DNA of 64,000 nt. Origin: Hypericum androsaemum. Its lineage: Eukaryota > Streptophyta > Magnoliopsida > Malpighiales > Hypericaceae. Below the pieces are notes generated by a model that was not told the origin of the DNA, searched no databases, and saw nothing but the letters and a program-made list of their open reading frames with translations. Shown piece by piece: positions 22,170-33,010 of the stretch (its first letter is position 1; each line of letters starts with the position of its first letter). The DNA is taken from NCBI GenBank assembly GCA_963995505.1, contig OZ023197.1:2525001-2589000 (forward strand), read 5' to 3'. Both the position numbers and the translations under genes were made by a program.

Positions 22170-23820
22170 GAGCTTCTGAATTTTTTATTTAAATGGTGTT
22201 ACTGTAGCATATTTTTTACAAAAATAGAGTCCCGGATAAAATTTTTTCGAAAACGCTATCCACGTCGGACAACAATAGAAAAAACGTAATATTCCAGGCC
22301 AACCAAGATACGGGAAAAAAACCTGAGAAACAAGATACCAAAAGAAAATTACGTATCTTGGGTTGGAACCAAGAAAATTGGTGTTACTGTAGCATGGTCT
22401 TTACAAAAATAGGATCCCGGATAAAAATTTTACGAAAATAGTGCCCACGTCGGACGACAAAGAAAAAAAACGTGTATCTTAATACTAAGATACGCGTTAT
22501 TATTTTGGGCTGACGAAGACACCGATTAATATTATGTTCGCTCGGATTAAAATTATCATGGTCAAACCAAGATACAAATTTTTTTCTTGGTTTGGAACCA
22601 AGATATGGGTTTTTGCCTAATATGGTGTTACTGTACAAGTTTATTTACCAATATAGTATTACTGTTTAAAAAATTTCCAAAATGGTTTTCTTTCTCAGGT
22701 CGAAAAAAAATTTCGACCTAGGGAGCGCAGGTCGAAATTTTTTTTCGACCTGGGACCAAATCGAAATTTTTTTTGACTTCCGTAGTCGAAAGAATATTTT
22801 CAACTTGGGACCAAAATCGAAAATAAATTTTGACCTGGGACCAAGTACTGTAGCAAATATTGAAAAATCTTCGCACTGTAGTATTTTTGAAAAATCTTCG
22901 CACTGTAGCAAATAGTGAAAATCTTCTTACTATAGTATTTTTGAAAATTTTTGTTACCATAATGAAAAATCTAAAAAAGTTGAGAATGGGTCTTAGATTC
23001 TTCTATTTTTGAAAATTTTCGTACCATATAATAATTATTTTTGTTAAAATAATAAAATAATCTAAAAAAAATTCGAAAATGGGTCTTAAATTCTTCTTCT
23101 ATTTTTGAAAAAATTCGTACTATAGCACCATTATTTTTGTTAAAATAATAAAAAAATCTACAAAACTCAAAAAATGGGTCTTAAATCTAAGACCCATTTT
23201 CGAGTTTTTTTATATTTTTCATTATGTTAACAAAAATAATGTTGCTGCAGTGTACTTGCATTATATTCGTCACTTTTTTCCATTTTTGTGCTACAGTACG
23301 ATTTTACTATTTGCTACAGTGCAATAATGTTCCTAGGTCGAAAAATATTTTCAATTTTGGTCCCAGGTCAAAATTTTTTTTCGATTTTGGTCCCAGGTCG
23401 AAAAGATTCTTTCGACTACGGAAGTCAAAATTTTTTTTTGATTTGGTCCCAGGTTGAAAAAAAATTTCGACCTTCACTCCCTAAGTCGAAATTTTTTTTC
23501 GACCTGAGAAAAGAACACCATTTTGGGAATTTTTTAAACAGTAACACCATATTGGTAAATAAACTTGTATAGTAACACCATATTTGGCAAAAACTCCGAA
23601 CCAAGATATGCGTTTTCACTCTGGTATCTTGGTTTCCCATATTTTTTTCATATCTTGGTTGGCCTGGAATATTAACGCATATCTTGGTACCAAGATACAC
23701 ATTTTTTTCTATGTCGTCCGATGTGGACACCGTTTTTGGAAAACTTTTATCCGGAACTCTATTTTTGTACAAGCCGTGCTACAGTAGTATCATTTTGATA
23801 AAAAAAATCCGAGCTTCTCA
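22170..23820. mobile_element. Large foldback (inverted-repeat) element
   Basis: Two long arms are inverted copies. Outer arms: AAAAATAGAGTCCCGGATAAAA near 22217 pairs with the TTTTATCCGGAACTCTATTTTT region near 23745, and GAGCTTCTGAA at the left end roughly pairs with GAGCTTCTCA at the right end. Inner arms: GTTACTGTACAAGTTTATTTACC near 22627 pairs with GGTAAATAAACTTGTATAGTAAC near 23551. Many small palindromes of the GGTCGAAA...TTTCGACC kind occur at 22695-22850 and 23330-23515. A hairpin GGGTCTTAAATCTAAGACCC at about 23177-23196 lies near the middle. The left arm also contains a direct duplication (GGTGTTACTGTAGCAT at 22194 and 22381). It is non-coding and no target duplication was identified. 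Confidence 0.75.
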
Positions 23821-24530
23821 TTTTTGGATTTAAAAGATAGGACTCAGACGTATGGCGGGTCGTGTGATTTAATAAAGGAACGTGTCGCCGTAGTTCATTT
23901 TTGACTTTGAAGGGTGTCAATTATGAAGCATCCAGCAGGTTTCCTGGCATGGAAGCATGTTTTTTCTGCGGAGAATATTAAAGGGCCTGCAGAGGATTTG
24001 ACTAACAAACGACCTCTTAATTTAAAATCAGTTTTAGTTTTTTTTAATGAAAGAAAATCAGTTTTAGTTTATAACCCTGTTTCCGACCATAGAGCGAACA
24101 AATTTCTAGGTAGGTAAATTTTTTGAAAGATGATAAATTTTTAGTAACAAATATTTAACATCGTTACATTCTTAAATATTCGAATTCAATTAAAATAACA
24201 TCATCGCGAGTTAATCTATGTATTTATTAATTTTCATTTAAAATAAGTAAAAGTTCGTTTTAACTTTATAATTTTCTCAAATTTAATACTTTAACTTTAT
24301 AATTTTCTCAAATTTAATACTATTATGATATAATTTAAAATTGTTTGAATAAGTGACAGAAATTTCGCCAAAGGGCATGTGACTTAACAGCACAAGGTGT
24401 TGTAAATATTTAAAAAATTTAAAATTCAAATCTTAGCAGCGACATGGTATAATAATGTATCTTTAAAAAAAAGTGACAGAAATTTCTAGCTGACGCTTTA
24501 GTATTTTAATAAATAAAGAAGATATAATAG
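23821..24530. other. Intergenic, no gene recognised
   Basis: AT-rich DNA with a short local duplication (AACTTTATAATTTTCTCAAATTTAATAC type near 24260-24320). No gene supported. Confidence 0.4.
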
Positions 24531-24639
24531 TTTTAAGGTAGAGAAATTTTCTCTCTCTCCTCTCTCCCATTTCCCATGTTTTCAAATTTCGAACACCTTC
24601 TCCTTCCTCCCCCAAATCAACCCTAAAATCCCAACCTTA

Positions 24640-25730
24640 ATTCCTATGCGCCCTCTCAACCTCTTTGCCCTCCATCGTCACCACCTCCCTCCTTCCGTCG
24701 GTGGGAAGGTCGGGTGGTGACGGTGGTCCTCCTACGGTGGGCCCATCGTCTCCCTCTCTCGGTGGTCCTCCTTCGTCCCTTTTTGTCAATAACCTTCCAC
24801 CGTCGTGGAAGTTCATCGACCTCCGAAAATATTTCGATCCCCTCTGTTGGTTGTGGATGTCTACATAGCTACCAAGTGGAAGTTCGGCCGAGGGGACGTG
24901 GAATTGGGTCTCTCTTTTGAAGTCGATCTTTACGGTAATGTGGCAAAACCTCTTGTGCGCTGTTGTAGGTTGTTCCGCTCCGTGTGGGCATGGGTCATTG
25001 CCTCCTGCTTGCTTGGTGGAAAAATATTCTTCTGCCACTGCGCTTGGTGTTGAGTTGGAGGTGCGTGGTGATGAGCCGCAACACCCCGGTGTCGTTGTTC
25101 CACCTGTTGCGCCTCCTGCTACCTCTTCGTCTTCGTCCGCAGCTGCGGTTGGTTTGGTGGCACTTTCTGCTGCCTTGATTGACGGTGCTCATGGGGTGTT
25201 TGGTGGGATACAGTCGGACGTCGTGCAGCCGCTTGCTGCTGCTTGTGGCGACGGTGTCGTGCTTGCTGGATCGGGTGATTTGTTGTTGGATGGGCAGCCT
25301 CTAGCTGCTCGATGTGATGTTATTTTGCAGGGCCATGTTGCTCCCGTTGCTGCAGCAGAAGTGGAGATTCCGCAATTGCCTTCTGCTGCCGCCTGTGAAG
25401 CTCAACATCAGGATGTTGATTTGTCGGCTTCTGATGATGGTGCTGGACCTGTGGAAGGGGCGGGGTAGATTTCGTATTGCTGGGACTTTTATGGACTAGC
25501 TTGATCAATTGCATATTGCTCCAGTTGTCGAGGCCTCTTCCTCCATGTCGCCCGTTGCTGGCTCCATGAAGTTTATCAAGCAATGTCCGTACAATTTTCC
25601 TTCAACAAGTTTCAGTAGCTGTGTTAAAAACCCACTGAAAAGGTCGCTGCGAAAACTTAAGATCAAGTCCCCAGTGCGTCCTCGTTTGGCTCGTTCCCTT
25701 GGACATAGCTTAGAAGAGGTGCTGGTTTGA
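24640..25730 (+). pseudogene. Decayed RRM-like / LINE ORF1-like coding remnant
   Basis: A GC-rich island in AT-rich flanks. One plus-strand frame reads FVNNLPPSWKFIDLRKYFD at about 24783-24840, like the first strand and helix of an RRM. A neighbouring frame continues with VVDVYIATKWKFGRG (near 24851) and CLLGGKIFF (near 25010), like the middle and end of an RRM, so at least one frameshift is present. Downstream are an Ala/Val-rich linker and a basic tail RSLRKLKIKSPVRPRLARS (near 25650). Plant LINE-type ORF1 proteins and their derivatives often have this order, but no reverse transcriptase was found. The assignment is tentative. Confidence 0.35.
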
Positions 25731-26117
25731 GATACTTAAGGGCGTGCATGGTAGGACATTATAGGCCAATAAGCCTATGCAATGTCACGCTCGGTTATGG
25801 CTGGCTTGGGGGCTCATGATGATGTGATCAAAGCAGAGCTTACTGTGGAGACATGGCGTCTTGCAATTGCCTTCGGTACCTCGTGGGAGGAGGATTCTTC
25901 TCATATCCTCCAAGAGATTAAACGAGCGACTTGTGGTCCATAGCTTTTTCGGTTCTTCGACCCCCGTGATTTGCTCATTGTGTTGTTTGTTTTGATGTAT
26001 TTTGGTGTAAATGCGGAGTTTTCTCATCATGTCCTTAGGGCTTTTGGTGTGTCTAAGTGATTGTACTAAGATAGCACACATTAGCATCGTTTTGATGTTC
26101 GTTATCTGGTACGTATG
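25731..26117. other. Possible continuation of the coding remnant, left flank of Ty3 element 2
   Basis: Contains a plus-strand piece (AMSRSVMAGLGAHDDVIKAE, near 25780-25840) that looks like further protein-derived debris, and then AT-rich sequence up to the insertion site. No intact gene. Confidence 0.3.
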
Positions 26118-27749
26118 TGTCACGACCCGATTACGAATTATGACAACCGCTGCGTGAGTTTTTGATCACGCAAGGCACAAATAAACTCATTTTCGTTCAA
26201 GTCTAAATACCCAAAACTCGGGGCTCTCAAGTAACACGAAGATGATCAAATTGAGAGAATTGTTCATGTCAAAAATAATTGAATATTTCAAGTAACAAAT
26301 CTTTAAGCCAATAATTTATCCAAAAGCATTCAAGCTCCAAATAACTTCAAATAAAACTTCCGGGAAGTAACAAAGAGCATCATCTACTACATCCATAGTT
26401 CGTGCTCTTAGCACCTCTATTATTAAAATGTAAACAAAGTCTAAGATCAACATAATCGAAATCATTCTCATAGGTCTTCATCATTGATTGTGAGATCCTT
26501 CCTTATTTCCTGAAACCACAATTGCGAATTTTGGTGAGTTTCGCTACTCAGTGAAGTTGCTCAATCTCCCACCCGAAGCCAGGCCCAAGTAATTTTCAAA
26601 ACAGTCAAGACACAGTTAACAAGTTCACAGTTAACAAACCAATCTACTCAATACACATATGCAACTCGATGATGCATGAAGACAGGAACTCCGGAGACCT
26701 TCCTAATGAGGCTATGCCATCAAATCACCCCCAATGGCAGGGTCCCAAACGGTATAATCCCCCGTTTTTATGGAAACCATCGTATCACCCCCAATGGCAG
26801 GGTCCTAAACGATATAACCCCTCATTTTTATGAGGACCATCATATCACCCCCAATGGCAGGGTCCCAAACGATATAACCCCTTGTTTTTATGGGTCCAAA
26901 ATAATTAATAACCTCATTAGGACCTACATGATTCATAAGAAACAGACAATGATTCATACCGAACAAACAAATGCTTCGAACACAAATACACTGCTGAACA
27001 TAACCGGACCAAGCACAATCCACCACTTTCATGTTCACGTAATCGAACCAAACACAATCGCAGTACATGAATCCATCAATTATCATATCCGCATTAATCC
27101 CAACAATTAAATTATTAAACACAAACACCATTACAGGAACCAATAACAAGTACAGAGTTGAACCAATAGCAATTAAATCATCAAACACATGAATTAGCAT
27201 GAAACAACAATCACAGGAAAGTAACGAACTAGTACCAATTAGAACCAATTCATTTAGTGACAATTAGATAACAAAACGTACCAACGTCAAAGATATAGTA
27301 TTTTATTTACTTGGCCCAAGTGTAAAATCAGATTTAAATCAAAAGCACTACGAATTGAAGGTAAGAACAACTTACCTTGATATTCAATTCCAATTCCTAA
27401 CTATCTAGATTGTCTGATCTTCGCGGCTTCCTTCTTCATTTAATCCTCCGACGTCCCTCTCTCTTCCTTCGTAACTTCCGGGTTCCCCAAGGTCTGAAGG
27501 ATTATTTTGAGCGAGAGTATGAGCATAAGAGGAAGAAAAATGCTCAACAATGATGTTTCAGGAATAGTGAAATTTATCTCCTATTAATTGCACGGACTCT
27601 ATTAAAATAATACCACCCCACTTTCCTGTAAGTTAGGAATAGTCAGGAGAGTGGGTGCGTGGGTGGAAATTCAGGAAAGTAGTTATTGGTAAATAACTTC
27701 CCACTCCTCTAATTTATAATTATTTACTCTAAGCACCACGGGTTTTACA
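26118..27749 (-). repeat. 3' LTR of Ty3 element 2
   Basis: Terminal repeat in TG...CA form. It includes three 60-bp tandem units at about 26716-26897. An open frame of 144 codons runs through this array; the same frame is open in the partner LTR, but I regard it as a consequence of the period of 60. Confidence 0.94.
26716..26897. repeat. Three-copy 60-bp tandem repeat in the LTR
   Basis: Units with ATCACCCCCAATGGCAGGGT and AACGATATAACCCCT recur every 60 bp. The partner LTR carries the array at 33609-33790. Most LTR-to-LTR differences fall in this array. Confidence 0.88.
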
Positions 27750-27760
27750 TCCTCCCCCCC
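27750..27760 (-). promoter_or_regulatory. Polypurine tract of Ty3 element 2
   Basis: On the minus strand GGGGGGGAGGA abuts the 3' LTR, and the pol stop codon overlaps its start. Confidence 0.85.
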
Positions 27761-28800
27761 TAATGAGAAGTTTGGTCCCCAAACTTACTTGCATTCTTGA
27801 AGAGAAAAGGGTATTTCTCCCTCATAACTGCCTCCGGTTCCCAAGTAGCTTCTCGTTCGGTGTGATTACTCCATTGAACTTTCACATACTTGATACTCCT
27901 TTTGCGAAGTTCTTGCAACTTCCTGTCCACAATCCGTAGTGGCACTTCCCGATAAGTGACATCCGACGTCACCTCTGTTGGAACTTCTTGTATCACATGT
28001 CCTGGCCTAGCTACATACTTCTTAAGCATGGACACGTGGAATACCGGATGTCTCCCCGCTAGTTTTGGAGGTAGTGCCAACCTGTAAGCCACCTGACCTA
28101 CTCGTTCGATAATATCAAATGGTCCTATATAGCGTGGACTTAACTTGCCTTTTACACCAAATCTCCTAACACCTTTTGTAGGAGACACTTTGAGAAAAAC
28201 ATGGTCTCCCAACTTGAATTCTTCTTTCCTTCTTTTACTATCTGCATAACTCTTTTGCCTACTTTGAGCTGCTCGAATCCGTTCCCGTATTAGTGGTACC
28301 TTCTCTTTCATTTGTCGAACCAGCTCAGGACCACATATGCTCTTTTCTCCCACTTCATCCCAATTTACCAGGGAGCGACATTTCCTACCATATAATAACT
28401 CATATGGTGCCATTCCTATACTGACCTGGAAGCTGTTATTATAAGCAAATTCCACCATTACCAAATAGTCCTCCCAAGAACCCCCAAAATCTAACACACA
28501 TGCCCTCAGCATATCCTCCAGTATCTGAATCGTTCTTTCTGATTGTCCGTCGGTCTGAGGGTGGAATGCCGTGCTAAATTGTAGCTTAGTACCCATAGCT
28601 TCATGCAAGCTTTTCCAAAATCTAGACATGAAGTACGAGTCCCTGTCAGAAGTAATGCTCACAGAAATTCCATGCAACCTAACTATCTCCTTCAAGTACA
28701 AATTTGCCATCTGTGCTAAAGTAATGCCCAACTTATAAGCTAGAAAGTGTGCAGTTTTTGTCAAACGGTCAACCACTACCCATACCGCATCCTTTCCACT
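27760..28800 (-). pseudogene. Integrase core and chromodomain-like C-terminus, Ty3 element 2
   Basis: In frame with the upstream pol, just after the TGA at 28801-28803. It shows the catalytic Asp region VVDRLTKTAHF, TSDRDSYFMS, and GQSERTIQILE with the Glu. The blocks EEFKLGDHVFLKVSPTKG, GPFDIIERVG and FHVSMLKKYV follow. At the C-terminus VPLRIVDRKLQELRKRS and VKVQWSNHTEREATWEPE resemble a chromodomain. Known role of this domain: targeting integration through histone marks. It is a remnant only because of the upstream stop. Confidence 0.88.
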
Positions 28801-30678
28801 TCAAGACTTTGGTAATCTTGTCACAAAATCCATTGTGATATGCTCCCATTTCCATTCCGATATTTCTAGTGACTGGAGTTCCCCTCCTGGCCTTTGGTGT
28901 TCAGCTTTTACTAACTGACAGATCATGCAACTAGTCACAAATTCAGCAATTTCCCGTTTCATTCCATTCCACCAAAAATTCTGTTTTACATCTTGGTACA
29001 TTTTGTTACTTCCTGGGTGAGCAGTGTATTTGGTGTTGTGAGCTTCGAACAAAATCTCCTTCTTTAACTCTATGTCACTGGGTACACAAATCCTACCTTT
29101 ATAATAAAGACATCCATCTGCCTGAAGAGCAAAATCAATGAAGCCACATTTACCTGCCAACTCCTTAGCCTTCTGTAAGTATCCGTCCCCACTTTGTGCT
29201 TCTCGGATGCGACTTTTCAAGGTAGGTTGTACTATAAGACTTGCCAATTGATCATCCTTTTCCTTTTGAATTACTACTTCCATTTCCAACTTGTCAAAGT
29301 CTTCTAAGAGCGGTAGTTGATCTGTGATATGTATTGCTGGTGCTAGAACAGCTTTTTGACTTAAAGCATCAGCTACAACGTTTGCCTTCCCAGGGTGATA
29401 ATGAATACCTATATCGTAATCCTTCAATAATTCCAACCAGCGTCTCTGCCTCATATTCAATTCCTTCTGAGTGAATATATACTTCAAACTTTTATGGTCC
29501 GTGTACATCTCACATCTGACCCCGTATAAGTAGTGCCGCCATATTTTCAGAGCAAAGACTACTGCTGCCAATTCTAGATCATGTGTTGGGTAGTTCTTCT
29601 CATATGTTTTGAGTTGTCGTGAGGCATAAGAGATCACCTTATCGCCTTGCATAAGAACACATCCTAACCCACACTTCGAAGCATCACTGTAAACAGTAAA
29701 ATCTTTTCCCTCTTCTGGTAGGGTAAGGATAGGAGCAGAAATCAATCTTCGTTTTAATTCTTGGAAGCTAGTCTCACATGCTTCATTCCACACAAACTTG
29801 GTTCCCTTCTGCGTTAGTTGAGTAAGTGGTAATGATATTTTAGAAAAACCTTCCACAAATCTTCGATAATAACCAGCCAATCCCAAAAAACTCCTAATTT
29901 CAGATACATTGGTTGGTTGTTTCCAGTTGCTCACCGCTTCTATTTTCTGCGGGTCAACAGAGACTCCATCCTTAGATATCACATGCCCTAAAAATGCTAC
30001 CTTTTCGAGCCAGAACTCACATTTCTTGAACTTAGCGTAGTATTGATTTTCTCGTAAGATTTGCAATACAACTTTCAAATGCTCCTCATGTTCTTCCTTC
30101 CCCCTTGAGTATACTAGGATATCATCAATAAATACGACCACAAATTTATCCAAGTATGGGTGGAACGTCCTATTCATCGCTTCCATAAATCTGGCCGGGG
30201 CATTGGTTAACCCAAATGGCATCACAAGAAATTCATAATGTCCATATCTCGTTCGAAAAGCTGTGACCTGGACATCCTCGGGTTTTACTTTCAACTGGTG
30301 ATAACCGGAACGCAGGTCTATCTTAGAGAATACTTCTGCTCCTCTCAGCTGGTCAAACAAGTCGTCAATCCGAGGCAACGGATACTTGTTCCGTACTGTG
30401 AGTTTATTAAGCTCACGATAATCTATGCACATCCTCATCGACCCATCTTTCTTTTTCACAAACAACACCGGCGCGCCCCATGGTGATACACTGGGTCTGA
30501 TGAAACCTTTATCCAACAATTCTTCCAGTTGTAATTTCAGCTCCTTTAGCTCCGCGGGAGCCATTCGATACGGTGCTTTTGAAACCGGTGCAGCTCCAGG
30601 TATTAAGTCTATGCAAAATTCTACTTCTCTATCTGGTGGTAACCCCATTATGTCCTCCGGGAACACATCACTAAATTC
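28801..30678 (-). pseudogene. Reverse transcriptase, RNase H and integrase HHCC, Ty3 element 2
   Basis: About 620 codons open between two TGA codons (30679-30681 and 28801-28803). Counting from the Val-Phe-Pro-Glu at 30666: RT motifs [18 protein letters not shown] (about 63-80), [12 protein letters not shown] (114-125), [10 protein letters not shown] (151-160) and the catalytic FIDD (179-182). RNase H shows [17 protein letters not shown] and [12 protein letters not shown], and the integrase zinc region shows [12 protein letters not shown] and [12 protein letters not shown]. Catalytic residues of RT look intact. The two stops fall where relatives carry Arg (CGA to TGA transitions). Confidence 0.92.
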
Positions 30679-32379
30679 TCATACTACTGGGATGTCCTCG
30701 ATTTTAATCTCCTTCCGCAGATCTTGTACAGATGCAATGTACCCAGTAGCTCCTTTCCATACTAATTTAGCAGCTTTTAAAGCCGAGATAATATGGGGAG
30801 GTGCTCTTCTAACTTCATTCACAAATTGAAAATCCTTTTCCCCTGGAATTTTGAATTGAACCGCCTTCTCTCTACATTTGATGTAAGCATAGTGTCGACT
30901 TAACCAATCCATTCCTAATATAATGTCAAAATCATTCATTTCCAAAACCATCAAATCTGCTGGAAGGATGAGGTGTCCAATATGAATCTCACAACCTTTG
31001 CAGCACTTGTTAACCACAAAAACTCCTCCAATCGGTGTACTCACTGCTAAATCTTCCTTACTATCCTCGACTACTAACTTACATCTTCTAGCAAAAGCAG
31101 CAGCAACAAAAGAATGCAAAGCTCCAGAATAAAAAAGAGTCATTGCAGAAAATTTGGCAACTGAAAGTTTACCTGTAACTACGTTGCCGGATATTTCTGC
31201 CTCCTCTTGAGTAAGTGCAAATATGCGACCTGTGGCTCTATTGGATGCCGGACCTTTTGATTGGGTTGCTGGTGCTATAGTCCGAAGAGGGTTGGGAGCC
31301 GCTGGTACTAGAGCTTTTGCATCTGGGCAATCTGCTACCCTATGTCCCACCTTTCTGCAGCTGAAACATGCTCCAGTATTCCACCTACATTCTTGGTCCG
31401 TGTGAGGCATGTTGCACCTCTTGCACCAAGAGCTTTTAGCTAAGGTGTTCCCGACAGCTGAAGTGAATGGCCTCTTAGCCTGTCCAGTTCCGGATGAGCT
31501 TGTAAATTGGGTTGCCTTCCTTTTCAGAGGTTCTCTTTCCACCTTCCTCCTTTTCTCATTGCGCTCAACCACTAGAGCTTTTTCCAAAATTTCTGCATAT
31601 GTCTTCAGCGTGAACGGCACTACATGACTTCTAACCTCTTCAGCTAATCCTTCTTCGAACTTCCTTGCTTGTGTTTCTTCATCCATGGCAGTTGCCGACA
31701 CGAACATAGAGAGTCGAGTAAACTCTCGATCATATTCAGCAACCGTCATATTCTCCTGCACTAACTGTTCGAATTCCCTTACTTTCTCTCTTTTTAGCGA
31801 CGGTGGTATGTAGTGATCCCGAAATTCCTTCAGAAAGTTTTCCCAAGTATATCCATCCTTTTTCCCAGCACGGACCCTCTCCTGGGTATCCCACCACCTT
31901 CTCGCATCTTCTATCAGCATATAAGAGGCGAACAAAATCTTATCCGCTTCAGCAGTTCGCGCGATTTCAAATGATCTTTCTATATCTTTGAGCCATTCTT
32001 CCACTTGTACAGGTCCCTCGAGCCCTCGAAAGGTGGGTGGCTTGATCTTCTGAAACCCTTCATATCCTCTCATATGGGGAGGTGCTCGCTGTTGTTGACC
32101 CAGTATGGCGACTATGTTGGCATTAGTTTCTGCCTGCATTTGTGCTTGTTGTTGCTGCATATTTGCCAAACTCGTTATCATCTGGACAAGCCCAGCCCCC
32201 AGGTCTGTTCCCAACACCGATGGTAGAGCGGGTGTCGAAGGAGGTGCGGGGAGTGCTTCCGGTGTTGGTGGTGGCACCTCCTGAATGGGAAGGGCCAAAA
32301 CCTCCTCGGTCGGAATTGTATCCTGAGATTCCTTCTCTGTTTCCGGCATTTCAACTGTTGGTTCCTTCTCTGAAGCCAT
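30679..32379 (-). pseudogene. gag and aspartic protease, Ty3 element 2; catalytic Asp replaced by Tyr
   Basis: 566 codons from MASEKEP to the TGA at 30679-30681. A Pro/Glu-rich N-terminus (1-60) is followed by a Gln-rich helix (75-98). The gag core lies at about 112-275 (PPTFRGLEGPVQVEEWLKDI, ARRWWDTQ, FLKEFRDHYIP, MTVAEYDREFTRLS). Two zinc knuckles are at 319-331 (CKRCNMPHTDQEC, one residue shorter than the usual spacing) and 338-351 (CFSCRKVGHRVADC). The protease active site reads YSGALHSF at 417-424, so the catalytic Asp is Tyr (codon TAT at 31129-31131) and the usual Thr is Leu. The ILGMDWL block is normal (487-493). A protease without its Asp should be dead. Confidence 0.92.
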
Positions 32380-32990
32380 AGCCTATTTGATCCAATCTAA
32401 CCCTAAATTAGTGTTCCTAACAATAACTCACCTTAATTCCTAACATCCCTAAAGCGTCAAGAAACAAACACGCCCAACTTAATCAATAATCTAGTCTAAA
32501 CAAAAGGGTACCTACAAACCTGGTTGTGCGATTGAGAATGGGTACGTTCTTGATCGTCCTTGAGGTTGGCTGGGTTTTGTTAAGTGTGGTTTCAAAACGG
32601 TGTGGCCTAACTCTAATAGAGATGCAAGTAAATTCTCTAAAGTTGCGCCGAGTTCGGTGGGGCAGAGGGGTTACACCTAAAACTATTCTTATTATTATTT
32701 TATTGATATAATTATTTTAGGGATGGAGTTGTTTTATCGATAATCTTCTCATGATTGTTTTTTGATTTGAGTTTAAGTGTAAGGTTGATTATGCGTTATG
32801 CTTCTAATAATTGTTTAGTTTAAGTAAGAAATAACATCAAATTATAACAAGTATTCAACCATTCACCCGTCTCATGCACAACAAATAATGAACCTACAGG
32901 AATTAAGCACGCAACATCACATTGTAAGTTCTACCCATTCCTCGCTCTAAAAAAAATCCTACTAATTCCTTAACAATTTATTTGAATAAA
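32380..32990. other. 5' leader of Ty3 element 2
   Basis: Untranslated leader between the primer-binding site and gag on the minus strand. No supportable frame. Confidence 0.6.
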
Positions 32991-33003
32991 TGCTCTGATA
33001 CCA
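32991..33003 (-). promoter_or_regulatory. tRNA-iMet-type primer-binding site, Ty3 element 2
   Basis: TGGTATCAGAGCA on the minus strand, seven bases inside the 5' LTR. It matches the initiator-Met tRNA 3' end over 12 bases. Confidence 0.88.
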
Positions 33004-33010
33004 CTTAAGT

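Noticed and set aside
24917..25468. 183-codon plus-strand frame
   Set aside because: Overlaps the RRM-like remnant in another frame and is Ala/Val-rich with no motif. I describe the region as one decayed remnant instead.
26676..27110. 144-codon frame in the LTR of element 2 (and its twin at 33569-34003), and the 152-codon antisense frames
   Set aside because: The frames run through a 60-bp tandem array in a non-coding LTR; a period divisible by three keeps them open.
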